A stretch of DNA of 64,000 bases from NCBI GenBank assembly GCA_012932865.1, contig SAXG01000013.1:186001-250000 (forward strand), written 5' to 3'. The position numbers and the translations under genes were made by a program. Below, one piece after another: positions 41,330 through 51,719 of this stretch; the first letter of the stretch is position 1; each line of letters opens with the position of its first letter. This DNA comes from Amylostereum areolatum. Its lineage: Eukaryota; Basidiomycota; Agaricomycetes; Russulales; Stereaceae. The notes beneath the pieces were generated by a model, which saw nothing but the letters and a program-made list of their open reading frames with translations, was not told where the DNA came from and searched no databases.

Positions 41330-42999
41330 TCACTCCTTGCCAGACTTGCCCTTTCCGACACCAGCCAGAGCCTTTCGGAGGTCGTCGATCTCCGAGAAAA
41401 CTTCCGTGAATCTTGCGTCAATCAGTCTGTTGAGCGAGATGAGGAAGTTCCTTTCCATCACCCCGAGGTGGATGTCGAGCTCGGTGGACATGGCGGGAGT
41501 GATGGCAGCATCGGGGATAGGGGAAAAGGCGGGATCGGGCCTCACGTTGTTGGACCTCAAGTTGTCGGACGTGGCGGTGTCGGACGTGGCGGTGTTGGAC
41601 GTGGCGGTGTCGGACGTGGAGGTGGAGGCAAGGGCCTCACGCAGGCGCTCACCACGAGGGATGCACACTGCATGCTCCACATGGCGGAGGATGTGAGCTT
41701 GTCTATTGAACCTCTTTGTGAAGAGGTTCTCGACATGGGCGAACATGCGGTCTTCAAGTGCCTTGAGCGCGGAAGTCAGGTCTGCGGGAATGGAGTAAGC
41801 AATGATATCGCCCTGCATACAAGTGGGGTTTGAGGCGGTCGGACGTGGGGCCGCGTGTGCAGTCTTGGCACTGGCGTGAGTGGACCCAGAGGCCGATGCG
41901 GATGGGTTGGGAGTGGTGGATGGTGCCGGCTTTGACGGAGTCGGAGTGGGGACCGGGTGTTGGGCCTTGGGACCAGCCGCACTTGCCGAGCCAGATGTCT
42001 TCGGCACTGCCAACACCTTTGCGGAGGGTGGCACGTCACCTCCTGGTGCAGGCGTGTTCGTCGAGGGGGGTGGAGGGGTTGGGGTCGACGAAGTTGTCGA
42101 CGGACGCTGCGCCTTCGTCACAGCAGCCTCCCGTGCAGGCGTCGGTTGACGCCGCATCGTCGGAGGTGTAGGGGACTTCGACCGAGGCGGAGGTGTAGGC
42201 ATCGGGGAAGAGACGCTTGTTGCCACGTCGGACTGCTTCGCGGCCGTCTGCTCCCTTGCTGGCGTTGGTTGACGCTGCATTGTCGGAGGTGTCGGCGACT
42301 TCGTGGTGGTGACAGGCTTCGGTTCTCGTGGTGGAGGCTTCTGCGGCACAGCCTTTTGCTTCTCCACCGTCGGCTTCTCCACCGTTGGCTTCTCTACCGT
42401 CGGCTTCGTGGACGTTGATGATGGCTGCGCACTGGAGGAGGGCGTCGGGAGGTCGACGGTGGGCGCGGGGCCAGGGGTAGGAGTGGCACTCTTCCCTTTG
42501 TTCTTTTTGCGGGGAGGTGCCTGGGCTGCCCAGAACCCTGCACAGATTCAGTATGAGAACACAAAAAAGGGGGGGCCACGCACGGTTGTCCATCCACCAC
42601 TTCTCCCCAACATCCCCGGCCCATTTCCGCTGGTAGAGGGTGAGGTCGAGGTTTCGGAGCTGCTCGCCACGACAGATGCCCTCCGCCGGTTTCTTGGAAA
42701 CCGCGTTGTAAACTTGCTGGTTGAAGCGGGGATACTGATCGGTCTTGAGCACGGCAAGTTCCTTCTGGAAGCGTGCAGTGCACTCTTGCTGGTATGGGTT
42801 AGCCTAACATAGTGAGACGACAAGATTTCCGACGCACCACGAGAGGGAGGAACTTCCTCCAAAACTGTGACGTCGGGGGAGTGGGGTGGGATACATATGC
42901 CTCAACCGCTTCGAAGACTGCGCGCTCGAGGCGACTGGTGTCATCGGAGAACTTGCACGTGTCTGTGTTCACCTTGGCGCCCTTGGTGCTGTCCGCCAT
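41330..42999 (-). CDS. KDZ cargo gene C: Pro-rich coiled-coil protein (relative of A and B)
   Basis: The start MADSTKGAKVNTDTC leads into helices with QFWRKFLPLV right before intron 1 (donor GTGCGTCGG, acceptor CCAG). Exon 2 (QECTARFQKELAVLK..) ends KWWMDN. Intron 2 is followed by FWAAQAPPRKK, as in gene B. The last exon is long and proline/threonine-rich (repeated PTVEK, PTPPTMQRQPTPARE), with a helical C-terminus (LKALEDRMFAHVENL, then LNRLIDARFTEVFSEIDDL). Between the helices a 15-bp DNA repeat (GTGTCGGACGTGGCG) encodes SDTAT units, resembling the KSNTA units of gene A. No Cys cluster was found. Function is unknown. Confidence 0.6.
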
Positions 43000-43267
43000 G
43001 GTGGTATCAGCGATGGAAGATGAATAAAAAAAAAGAGGGAAGGGGGAGGATGGCGATGACGGCACAACAGAGAGAATGAAAAAATGACTCGGTGACAAGT
43101 TGATGTCTGGATTTGCTAATGATTTCCCACGGATCACGTGCTGCACTGACGCGTCCACGTAAACTTCAAAGTCAAACTTTGCTTCTTCCCTCACCACCAT
43201 TCAATCTTATCCAAGGTATGTATGCACACTATCCCTTAACCTCATTGTTTATAACCTGGTGGCAGTG

Positions 43268-43845
43268 ATGACATCCATATCAGCACCTCCCGACAGTGTC
43301 CTTGATGATAGCACCGAAGAAACTCCGATCCTGTTGCCACCTGCGATGGATCCATGGTCCGACGGGCCAACAGACGATGAAGGAGATGCAGAGAGTGATG
43401 GCACTGATAAGTCAGGTACATGCAATGTGTGCTGGGGTGTGAACCCCACCATCATTAACTTCACCATGGACTTGCAGAGCATGCTGTACGCCCAATCACA
43501 TTCAAGGCCCCTTTCTCGGCAAAGCATTCGCGCCCTCCCAGTGTCCTCATGGACCCCATCAGTTCCGACGGATCTGAAGACTCTCCTGTCACTGTCCTGC
43601 CTCCTCTTCCCCCTGCCTCATGTACTCCATCTCCAACAGCAGGCACATCGGACGTCCAGATGTCGGATGTGTTGGGAACACCGACAGGATCTCCTTTGCC
43701 CGGCAGAATCCGACGGGTGAAGCCCAAGAGTAGGACTACAGCAGAGATGCCGAAACGGGTGACGCGTGGACAATCTGGTGAGTCATTGCATTGCTTTTCC
43801 ACTTTTGCCACCTGATTGGGATGTATGACAGGGATTGAAAAGTAG
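43268..43845 (+). CDS. KDZ cargo gene E: small acidic/basic protein
   Basis: The gene starts MTSISAPPDSVLDDS with an acidic first exon (DDEGDAESDGTDKS). One or more introns follow between 43414 and about 43545. The last large exon reads DPISSDGSEDSPV and becomes basic (RIRRVKPKSRT, KRVTRGQS). A final intron (GTGAGT to GACAG) leads to GIEK and stop at 43843-43845. It is divergent from gene C and convergent with the transposase, whose stop is 48 bp away. No domain was recognised; it may be a small nuclear protein. Exon borders in the middle are provisional. Confidence 0.45.
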
Positions 43846-43892
43846 ATTGTGTTACTGTGTCGGAATGTACAGTACATACACATGCATCCAAT

Positions 43893-46800
43893 TCAGACGG
43901 TTATGTTATGCTTTCCGAACACTGCCTCCGCCTCATCCCGCAATGTTCTCCAAACATCCATTTGACGAGAGGCATAACACGCTGCACCTGTATTCTTCTC
44001 GGCTTGTTCTCGTTCCTGTATGTCCGACCATTCAGAGATCTTGTGATCGTGAAATCGGAGGGTATTCTCCATTTGTGCGCGGACACGGATGATCTGCTCC
44101 TTTGTCCGATCTAAGTTTGCTCTCGCCTTTAGGAGATTAATGCGGAGAACTTTCCACTGGTCATTATCATATTCACTAACAGTGGACAGGCAGCTTACAT
44201 TCATCCTTCCAAGTTGGATTCGATACACCGTCGGAGTCTGCCTCTTGTGGCTGATTCATCCTCCAAAACCAGGCAAGCTGTGTTCGTGCGGCGTGTGGAT
44301 CGGAGGGATCAATAATTGTTGTACTTGCCTGTAGATCTTGTTTCACGAGTGCTTTGTACCTGTCTACGATCTCGGGCGAGGGATTCAGCCTGTGGAGGCA
44401 TCTCCGTGCATCCATATATATCTGGACGTGTTGTCGGAGGGTGCCCAAGGTGCCATGAACAGCAGAGTATGCTCGTGTGACTTGTCGCTGGGTGGTTGCT
44501 GGACGAACACCGGTCCGATACTGGAATGACAAAACCCCGACGCATTCACGGATTTCCGCAAGTGAGTCGTTGGCCACACCAATCCATAAGTCTTTCTCTT
44601 GGTCCATAATATTACTGTTTCGGGAATCTGCTCGCCACGCTGATGACATTGCAGATGGTAGCATGATAGGAAGACGTTCTGCTGGAACTTCGTTTTTCTT
44701 TTTGGTATTCGTCGGCATGTCCGACACGGGCAGTAGGTCGATTTCACCGACCTCATCAAGCTCGGCGATGAAGTCCGATGGGCCCCGAGCTGTGTCTGAT
44801 CCGACGTATTTGCGTATTGACCCATTGAATGAAATGATTTGGGCTTGAAGTTTCGACTGGCGGATGGCAATTGCCAATGCGTCCTGCGTTGGCCGACGAA
44901 TTTTGGCTTGGAGGATGAGCCTGGAGAGGTTGACAGCATTGGTCATCACTCTCAACATGATCTATCGGAAACAACGAACTGTGCTCCGCGAAGGCGTATT
45001 CCTGAAACAAGCCACTTCACACGTTCGCCTCCTCCGAGGGCCTTCTCTTTCTCTATTAAACGCATTTGTAACTCCTTTTGTCCCGGTGCTGCACCACGAT
45101 AAGTGCTCCATGGCAGTAGAATGTATGGAAAATTCATACCAAGTTCAAGCCGAACCTCGAAAAGTGCCATTTTATCTCGATCTGTTTCACGACATTTCAG
45201 GGCATCATCCATTTCCTGAAGCCACATCTTCAATTGGTCAGGTGTTGCTTGGCGAGTCAGATCCTCGTAGTACTGTTGACGGTCGGGAAGGTTGTTCTCG
45301 GCATCCCAAAGGCGGCGGTCAAGCATGGAGGCTATGGGTTCGTAAGTGTGGCTTTCCAGTAATGTGCGAGAAGGTTAGACATACGCATTCCGATGGCCTT
45401 CTTCCAGTTGGAATATAAGATATGCCAATTGAGATTTTCGTCTCGGGCTGCCGGAGTCATGCTGCGTGAATTTCGGGATGCTGGATTGAGGATTGACCAT
45501 AGAGTTTTGACGATCTCTCCATCAATATATCCGATACCTGGAATGTACAGTGGAGCAAACTTTGGGAAACACTCGTCCACGTGTCCATGGATGTGCCACA
45601 CTCCGATGCCATAGACCAATTCGAGACCTATCGGAAACTCAAGATACTTGCTCCCGTCGACCCGCTGTCGGAGGTGGATTCCGTACTTGCACATTATGTT
45701 GTATAAGGCGAGGACCTTTTTTATTCCCTTGACATTGTGCTTGAAGGTGCTGCACAGTGCGTAGTCCACATTCATTTGTCTGTGTGGAGGTATGAGATGG
45801 GAAAATAATCCGATGATTATATATGTACTTCTCTCCCTTCTGCAAGTTAACAGTGCCAAGGGGAAACCAGGCTCCATGATCTCCACACGCTGTGGAGACG
45901 ACACCCAAAATGTCACAGCCCTTGTGCTCCGACTCTGCTTGTGAGATAGCACGATGGTTGACACATTTAACTCTGGTGGCCTGATCGGGTCGTCAGTTTC
46001 ATATGTCCGACAACCAACATCGGATATCGGACATCCGACATCCGACATCTAACATCCGACATCCGACATCTAACATCCGACATCTAACATCCGACATCGA
46101 GCAGAATGAATTACCTTCGTCTCAACTGCGTGTTGAAGATGTACAAGGTATCGGGCCTCCGGTACAAAATAACCTGTTCCATGCCCAAGGCGAACCTCAC
46201 GCTGTGCAGGGGTAGCGGAGCTGAGGTGCTGTGCGCTGTAGTTTCCATCGAGAATGACACTGGCAGTGTACTTGCACCTGTAACCAGGACATGAGTTTGA
46301 GTTTGGAAAATGGTGTATAGAAACTCTGACGTCTCGGGATCACTTTTCCAATCAGGCATCAAGTTGATACCAGGCTGTGGACATGCAACACAAAACAAAC
46401 TAAGTTGACCTGGTTGGAGCGACTTGGTTGTATTCCAAGCACCAAAGCGTCTGAGCAATATGATGTGTTGGTATTGACGATTGACACGGCCCAGTTCGAC
46501 ATGGCGTGCCTTGTGAACATGGTTAGTCTTCTGATATACGGAAAGTCCGACCACCATACCGGAACTGTGCTAGGTGACACCCTTGAGGTCTTGACTTTGA
46601 GGCGGTTATAAAAACCTCCGATGGTCACATTTGAGTTCAGGTTCTCGTCACTGGCATCATCTAACACAGAGAATGTGAAGGCGGTCTTCGGAGTTTTGAC
46701 ACTAGCAGGATACAGGCCAAGTGCTAGTAGTTGAAGATCTGCACTCGCAGCACCGTCGCATTGACAGAAATGAACGCCCATTTGATGAACACCTGTAGAG

Positions 46801-47835
46801 TGCACAAGGACCATCATCCGATTTCCAAGAGAGTCCTGGGGACCAGGTTCCGTCGGATCAGGGGCAGGTGATGGTGTATCATCATCTTCAAAGTCATTGT
46901 CTTCTTCGGGGGATGTAGTACCTGCGAGATTCGGAGTAGAGTTTTGTTGGGTGGGAGTCGTTGGTGGTGTCAAAGACGAAGTGTTTGGGGGTGGTGAATG
47001 AGGAGGGGGTGTGGCTTCTGGAGAGGGTGTCGGAAGGTGGGATTGACCTGTGTTACGAAGTGATCGAGGGACAGCGGAATGAGGGGAGGTGTCGGATGCC
47101 CTTGAACACTGTGTCGGAAGTGGTACTAGAAGAGGTGTCGGAAGAAGAGGTGGTGTAGTCAAATTACTTGACAAGATTGACATGTGAGGTTCCTGTAAAG
47201 GGCAGGGTTTTCCTCCATGACCCAGAGAAATAAAAACACCAACATCTCGGAGCCATGCTCCTTTGAAGTGTCCTCTTGTCCACCGCTGGACTCGATGGAA
47301 GGGGTGTCGGATGTGCTCTTTTCGAAGACATTCAGAGCAAACATTGGGTGATCCGAAACAGTCCTTGCAGCGCCAATTGCCATCTCCATCCCCACAGTCA
47401 ATGCATTTCACAGATGTCAGAGCTTCCCTCTTCTGTATGACGGCAATAAAGAGTCGGAGACGGACTTTCCACTCCTTCATGAGCATATTTTGTGTCTGCG
47501 ACGAAATCAAGTTAATAGATTATTCACTCAGAATAATAGTCGCTGACCTTTCCAGCACGTCGAGGGAAAAGCGGTGGAGGTGGAGGTGGTTGCCAGTGAG
47601 GATTGGTATCCGCATCGACATCAAAGTCATCAACATTGTCAAGGTTTGGGGTGTAATCAGTGAGAGAGTTGTGTCGAGTACTGTTATCTCGTTTCTCGAC
47701 TGTGAGTTTGTCCGGGCGACGGACTTTGATCTTGTCGAGAATTGGCCCCTTCTTGAAAGTCATAGTGCCATACCAGTTTCGTTTGGCATTATGTTGTGTG
47801 ATGCGCGAGGAAGTGAAGAGTGTGTTCCTTGTCAT
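43893..47835 (-). CDS. KDZ transposase with CxC2 cysteine cluster
   Basis: This multi-exon minus-strand gene moves the surrounding 16.4 kb element. The N-terminus (47835 down) leads to the CxC2 cluster (CIDCGDGDGNWRCKDCFG..CSECLRKEHIRHPFHRV) at about 47280-47410, then GVHQMGVHFCQCDG and CPACPQPGINLMPDW-type blocks. The core follows: ASVILDGNYSAQHL (Asp codon near 46245-46250), DILGVVSTACGDHGAWFP, NLQKGEK, LALYNIMCKYGIHL, GVWHIHGH, GIGYIDGEIVKTLW (Glu codon 45515-45517), NWKKAIGM. Long helical C-terminal exons end at 43893. No stop was found within exons as I trace them. In relatives the fourth block reads YDIMC; here the Asp codon is AAC (45698-45700), which may impair catalysis. One intron (about 45990-46125) carries a TCGGATGT microsatellite. 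Confidence 0.82.
46010..46100. repeat. Intronic microsatellite of CATCCGACAT / CATCTAACAT units
   Basis: Nine or so tandem 9-14 bp units rich in TCCGAC lie in an intron of the KDZ transposase gene. The interrupted reading CATCTAA alternates with CATCCGA. Confidence 0.8.
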
Positions 47836-48085
47836 GTTCTAAAGCTGAGAATGGTCAGGATGTACTGGAGATGGTGGATGTTGATAGCGAAGATGTCGGG
47901 AGTCAACTCGATATGTTATCTGATGCCTCCGGCATCTCCCGCGCTAATCAGAGCTAACCCAAAAGGCCTCAGTACTATAGCCATCTCAGTTTCAATAAAG
48001 ATGTATTATGCAGAGACTACATTAGGTCCTGTGGGTATGATGATTGATATGATTGTGGCATAAGGCTATGTTGGAGGTGGAAAGT

Positions 48086-48165
48086 GTCGGAGGGTCGGAG
48101 GGTCGGAGGGTCGGAGGGTCGGAGGGTCGGAGGGTCGGAGGGTCGGAGGGTCGGAGGGTTGGAGG
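48086..48165. repeat. 8-bp microsatellite (GTCGGAGG)x10 near the right end of the KDZ transposon
   Basis: There are nine perfect copies of GTCGGAGG and one GTTGGAGG, about 160 bp inside the right transposon end. The unit contains the GTCGGA hexamer that is abundant throughout the element. Confidence 0.92.
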
Positions 48166-48230
48166 GCTGACAGGTTTCTGAGGTCACAAGTGTAGGGGTG
48201 ACCCCCTGTGGGACCATATGTATAATTAGA

Positions 48231-48323
48231 CCCCATGGGCCCACTGTGGGACCTGTGTTAAGATCGGGTTAGTAGACTGGTGGGATATGTGTTACTGACA
48301 GACTTGTTTGACTAGACCATGTG
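48231..48323 (-). repeat. KDZ transposon right terminal inverted repeat
   Basis: It is the imperfect inverse of 31956-32046. Shared blocks on the minus strand are TAGTCAA, GTCTACTAACCCG and GTGGGCCCATGGGG. Confidence 0.88.
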
Positions 48324-48330
48324 CCTCATG

Positions 48331-48537
48331 TATATAAGGGCTCACTAATCTATGAGGAGAGGGTCATCTCGACCTTTTCTATTCTCCGGCTACCTGGGGG
48401 ATCTTCCCTAAGTACTGCAGGGGTAGATCTATACCTTCCTTTTACCTAGTTATTCCTCGCCCTATCCTCGTCTCCTCTCGCCTTGTACCTTGTCGCGACG
48501 TCCTGAAACCTACGCCGCAGGTAGACCGTTGCTGACA
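48331..48537 (+). repeat. 3' LTR (family 2), right piece
   Basis: The last 207 bp of the interrupted LTR begin at TATATAAGG and end TTGCTGACA. They are followed by the target duplication GTTCC. Confidence 0.93.
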
Positions 48538-48545
48538 GTTCCAAA

Positions 48546-48625
48546 GTTTAGGCCCAGTGAAAACCGGCGTGAAGGATTTGGGACGTGACGGGAGATTTTT
48601 GGATGCCAAGACCAGGGAGTGCCAG
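48546..48625 (+). repeat. Dispersed repeat, copy 1
   Basis: The segment around AGTGAAAACCGGCGTGAAGG and GATTTGGGACG..TTGGATGCCAAG recurs in inverse orientation at 52430-52505. The remainder up to 49230 holds no gene that I recognise; an 85-codon frame at 48639-48896 has no motif. Confidence 0.65.
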
Positions 48626-49230
48626 AAAGTGAAGGATTTTGACCATCTTCGAAGTCCGAGTAGATTACGTTAGATGTCGCCTACTTTCTCGCGGTGGGAA
48701 GCACAACGGAAGCACATCAATAATTGCTCAAGTCGACCGTGATATAACGAGATTGAACTTCATTGAAGCTCTCCAAATTCCACCTTCCCTCTCATGCGAA
48801 CGTCTCGAGGACGAACCATATGTTTATGTAAGCTCTCCAGCGACGCTCGGAGTTGCCTTGCGCAAACTTGCATCTTGCGATTCCACTTCCACTTAGCGTC
48901 TTTCCCCAACTCTGCCACCCCTTCCCTCTCACTGGCACCACCCCTCTGCACGCATATTCCTCTATTCTTGTTTTCCATCTCTCCCCACTCCCAATCCGTC
49001 CATGTCAAGTTTTGAACTGAACCCTGGTCGACGGCGGTGGCCCCACAACGAGTATGCGTCTCAAGAATCATGACACGCCTCCCTTGGGCCTCGCTCGGGG
49101 CCTGTTTGGCTCAGTAAAGATGGTGAACGGACACCGTTGCTTCGTTGTCCTCCTCATAAACTCATCCCGTGTGTCAACAGTGTCTTGCCTGACGTGCAAT
49201 GGTTCCTAGCGAGCCCGTGCGTGACATGGG

Positions 49231-49604
49231 TGTCACGGATTGCCTCAATCCTTTCCCTTTTTGTTGCATTGTGTTCAGTCACATGATTACATTTCCCATC
49301 ACATGAAGTCGTCAGCCTGACTCCTCTTATCTTTCCATCTATAACATCATCGCTCCGGACCACGTCCTCCCCCTTCCTTTTCCTTATTATTCTCTCCCGC
49401 TCGCACCATTCTCGCATCATCGATCCTGTACATATATAAGGCTCTCCTCTGCGCCCCTTTTCCTTAGATCGTCCTCTTCGTTCCCCACGTACTGCTTCGG
49501 CCCTACGCCTGGACTTGGACCCTCTCCTGCCATTCCATCCTCTTTTCTCTCTCTCTCTTTGGGTGACTTGGGTGATCTGCCAGTCGCTGGACTGATCCCT
49601 AACA
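49231..49604 (+). repeat. Solo LTR related to family 1, TSD ATGGG
   Basis: This 374 bp LTR begins TGTCACGGAT like the family 1 LTR and shares its middle (AACATCATCGCTCCGGACC, TATATAAGG at about 49433). It ends CCCTAACA. ATGGG lies on both sides (49226-49230 and 49605-49609). Confidence 0.85.
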
Positions 49605-49926
49605 ATGGGTATGTTTCCTTTCATCCAACTGCAATAGCTTCCTCATGCTGAGCTCTTATTTATAGGAGAACCATCCTCTCCCAGACTCAGTGCCCCGGAA
49701 TGACGTGGATGTATCCGGGTGACGGTGTAAGACCAGCCTGGTGGTCTGTCCTGCGTCCGCGGTGTCAGATCAAAAGTGGGTTTAAACACTTTCCTAGATA
49801 TATCGGGTTTTCCTCTTTCCCGGATGATACCTAGTTGTTCGGGGGTTTAGGGAAATGTGTTAGGGGATATGCTACCAAAGGTTGCCTTTCCTTCCAATTG
49901 TTTTTCCAAACAATGGGGGGGGGATG

Positions 49927-50514
49927 TGTAAGGAGACGGTCACGGTAGACGGGCTCGGTACACGGATGGACGTGGAGATACTGAATCTACCTTTCGGTGA
50001 TAGACACAATATATAGAGAATGGAACTTAGATTCTAACTTGACTTGCAGAGACTGAAACTTGAACTTGGATTGAACGGGGGACTAAACTGGGACTGAAAC
50101 TAACTTGAGAACTGAGAGAGAACTAGCTGAAAACTGACTTGATCGTGGGAACTGGGGACTACTGAATAACTGGGTGATGGGAACTTCTTGGGTCTGGGAC
50201 TTCGTATGTATCTATCTCTGATGCCTGAAGCAGGGCCTTTATATAGTGCTCTAGCTTTGTTTGTGCACTGTTCGTTGTTGGCTATGCAAGGGCAGTGCAG
50301 TCCTGCCTCATGAGCAATCAACGCAGCCGTATCAGTGCCACACAGGCAACGTAGCCTTTTCTGATCTGCGGCTATGCCGACTACTTAAGGCAGTGCAGCG
50401 TTGAGAGAGGGGAGGATGGCAAACATAACCAAGGCGTACGTAGAAGTATGACATAGAGGGGGGGAGAGACAGTAAGCGACACGAGACAGCACAACCAGAG
50501 CCGGTAATCGTACA
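49927..50514 (-). repeat. Possible LTR, minus orientation
   Basis: The termini TGTAAGGAG..CGTACA, a minus-strand TATATAAAGG (near 50235-50244) followed by a pyrimidine-rich leader, and the lack of coding capacity suggest an LTR. No target duplication was found, so the limits and even the identity are uncertain. Confidence 0.35.
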
Positions 50515-50589
50515 ACGAGGCAAGCTAATCTAATAAGGACATCAACAAACGGAGTGCAGATAAGAAAGGGCTAGGTGAAGAGTCAGCTC

Positions 50590-51719
50590 CTACTGGCGAG
50601 TGTATAACCCAGCCTCCCTGATCCGTCCTACCTCCGCCACCCGCTCCTGAACCTCGTGCGAGAGCTGGACCATGGCATCGTACTTCGCCTCAGCGATCAG
50701 CTGGGAGAGTGCCGTCTCCACCGTCTCGTACAAGTTGGGATAGATTGCGTGCCGGATATGCTTGAAGTATCTAGCTACTTCGTCTATGGGCGTCCAGGGA
50801 TCTATCTTGTATATGCCTGGCAGATATGTTGAGGTAGGTGGACAAGCAGTGTATGGGGGTTGAGCGGCGTACCTGTGGCATTTCCCCAAGGGGGAAACAC
50901 GAATACCGAATACCCCTCGCACCCAGTGGCGTAGTAAAGCATCTGGGGGAGGTGGCGATCGACGAGACGGGCGATTGCTACAGCGACTTGCGAGGGGGGA
51001 CCGATAAGACCGTCGCGACGAAGGTTGAAAGTCCAGTACCAGTCGGCGGCGATGGAACTGGAGACTGGGGTGTTGGGCTCGAGGTTGAGCGTCCAGTTGA
51101 TATTGCAGACGATGAACACGATTAGTTCTGGTGGCAGGTTAGTGTGTGTTGCGAACAAGACAGACAGTGACGCACCAGCGGAGGTATGATTCCGCACTCG
51201 TCCTACATAGATTGCGCTCTGTCCGTCGCTCCCAAGGCACTCGCCGGCCGTTGCGTAGTAATGGAAGCCACATCCAGTGACGGCTTCGACCAGCATGGCG
51301 GGTCCGAGCTGCTGTGCCTTTCCCTCCACGATCCATAGACCATTTATCTCGACGGGGCCGGTGGACGGGTTAGGTCCCCATCCCGCGTTAAGGGCCTCAT
51401 TGGCCTCCAGCCACTGCTGGTGCGAGGCGTCGTCCTTGACCAGTTTGGCCAGAACCTTGGCCCGTGTGGTCGCCATGTCGTCGCGGGCCTGATAGGAAGG
51501 AATGGATGGAACCATATAGGGGTGGTTAATCAGCCTGTTCGACAAGACAGGATCGTAAATTACGTCGTCGACGTGGCCTTGGTGGGAGCGTAGGCGGGCG
51601 TCCAGGATTCGTGCCGAGGTGTACGGGTCGGGAGATGCTGACTGGCGTGTCGAGGGTGGAGCGGTTGAAGAGGGAAGGGGGGCAAACAGGCTGCTGGCAG
51701 GGGAGGAGGAGCTTTGCAT
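50590..51719 (-). CDS. Hypothetical protein, three exons
   Basis: The gene starts MQSSSSPASSLFAPLPSS with a Ser/Pro-rich leader. An intron near 51174-51128 (GTGCGTC to CCACCAG) leads to ELIVFIVCNINWTLNLE. A second near 50874-50818 (GTACGCC to TGCCAG) leads to IYKIDPWTPIDEVARYF. The protein is about 340 residues. The middle (GPVEINGLWIVEGKAQQLGP, GCGFHYYATAGECLGSDG) looks globular, and the C-terminus is helical and ends at 50590 (VGRIREAGLYTRQ). No known domain or signal peptide was recognised. It lies between transposon DNA and conserved genes, and it may be a lineage-specific gene. Confidence 0.65.

Larger units (their letters stand above)
31956..48323. mobile_element. 16.4 kb KDZ-class DNA transposon with cargo genes
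   Basis: The transposon is inserted in an LTR whose intact sequence (TCCTCATGTATATAAGG) is known from three other copies, so both junctions are certain to within a base or two. CCTCATG is duplicated at 31949-31955 and 48324-48330 (8 bp if one mismatch is allowed). The ends are imperfect inverted repeats of about 90 bp: both contain TAGTCAA, GTCTACTAACCCG and GGGCCCATGGGG in the same order. Inside are a KDZ transposase, five other genes, a nested solo LTR, and a very high density of GTCGGA/TCCGAC. KDZ elements with large cargo are known from mushroom genomes; these cargo genes I can only describe. Confidence 0.9.
29369..48537 (+). mobile_element. Non-autonomous LTR retroelement (family 2), split by a KDZ transposon
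   Basis: The 5' LTR (29369-29861), a 1.8 kb non-coding interior and a 3' LTR (31670-31955 plus 48331-48537) make an element of about 2.8 kb once the 16.4 kb insertion is removed. The 5-bp target duplication GTTCC is at 29364-29368 and 48538-48542, which proves that the two separated LTR pieces are one. The LTRs are both 493 bp and differ at about 11 positions, almost all transitions. There is a polypurine tract (AAAAGGGGGG) before the 3' LTR. It has no gag or pol, so it must depend on another element. Confidence 0.9.

Noticed and set aside
31956..48323. TET/JBP dioxygenase cargo, known to accompany some KDZ elements
   Set aside because: I looked for the HxD..H iron-binding pattern and family blocks in the cargo genes and saw none.
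48639..48896. 85-codon frame as a gene
   Set aside because: No motif, no splice context and no homologous look; it lies next to a dispersed repeat.
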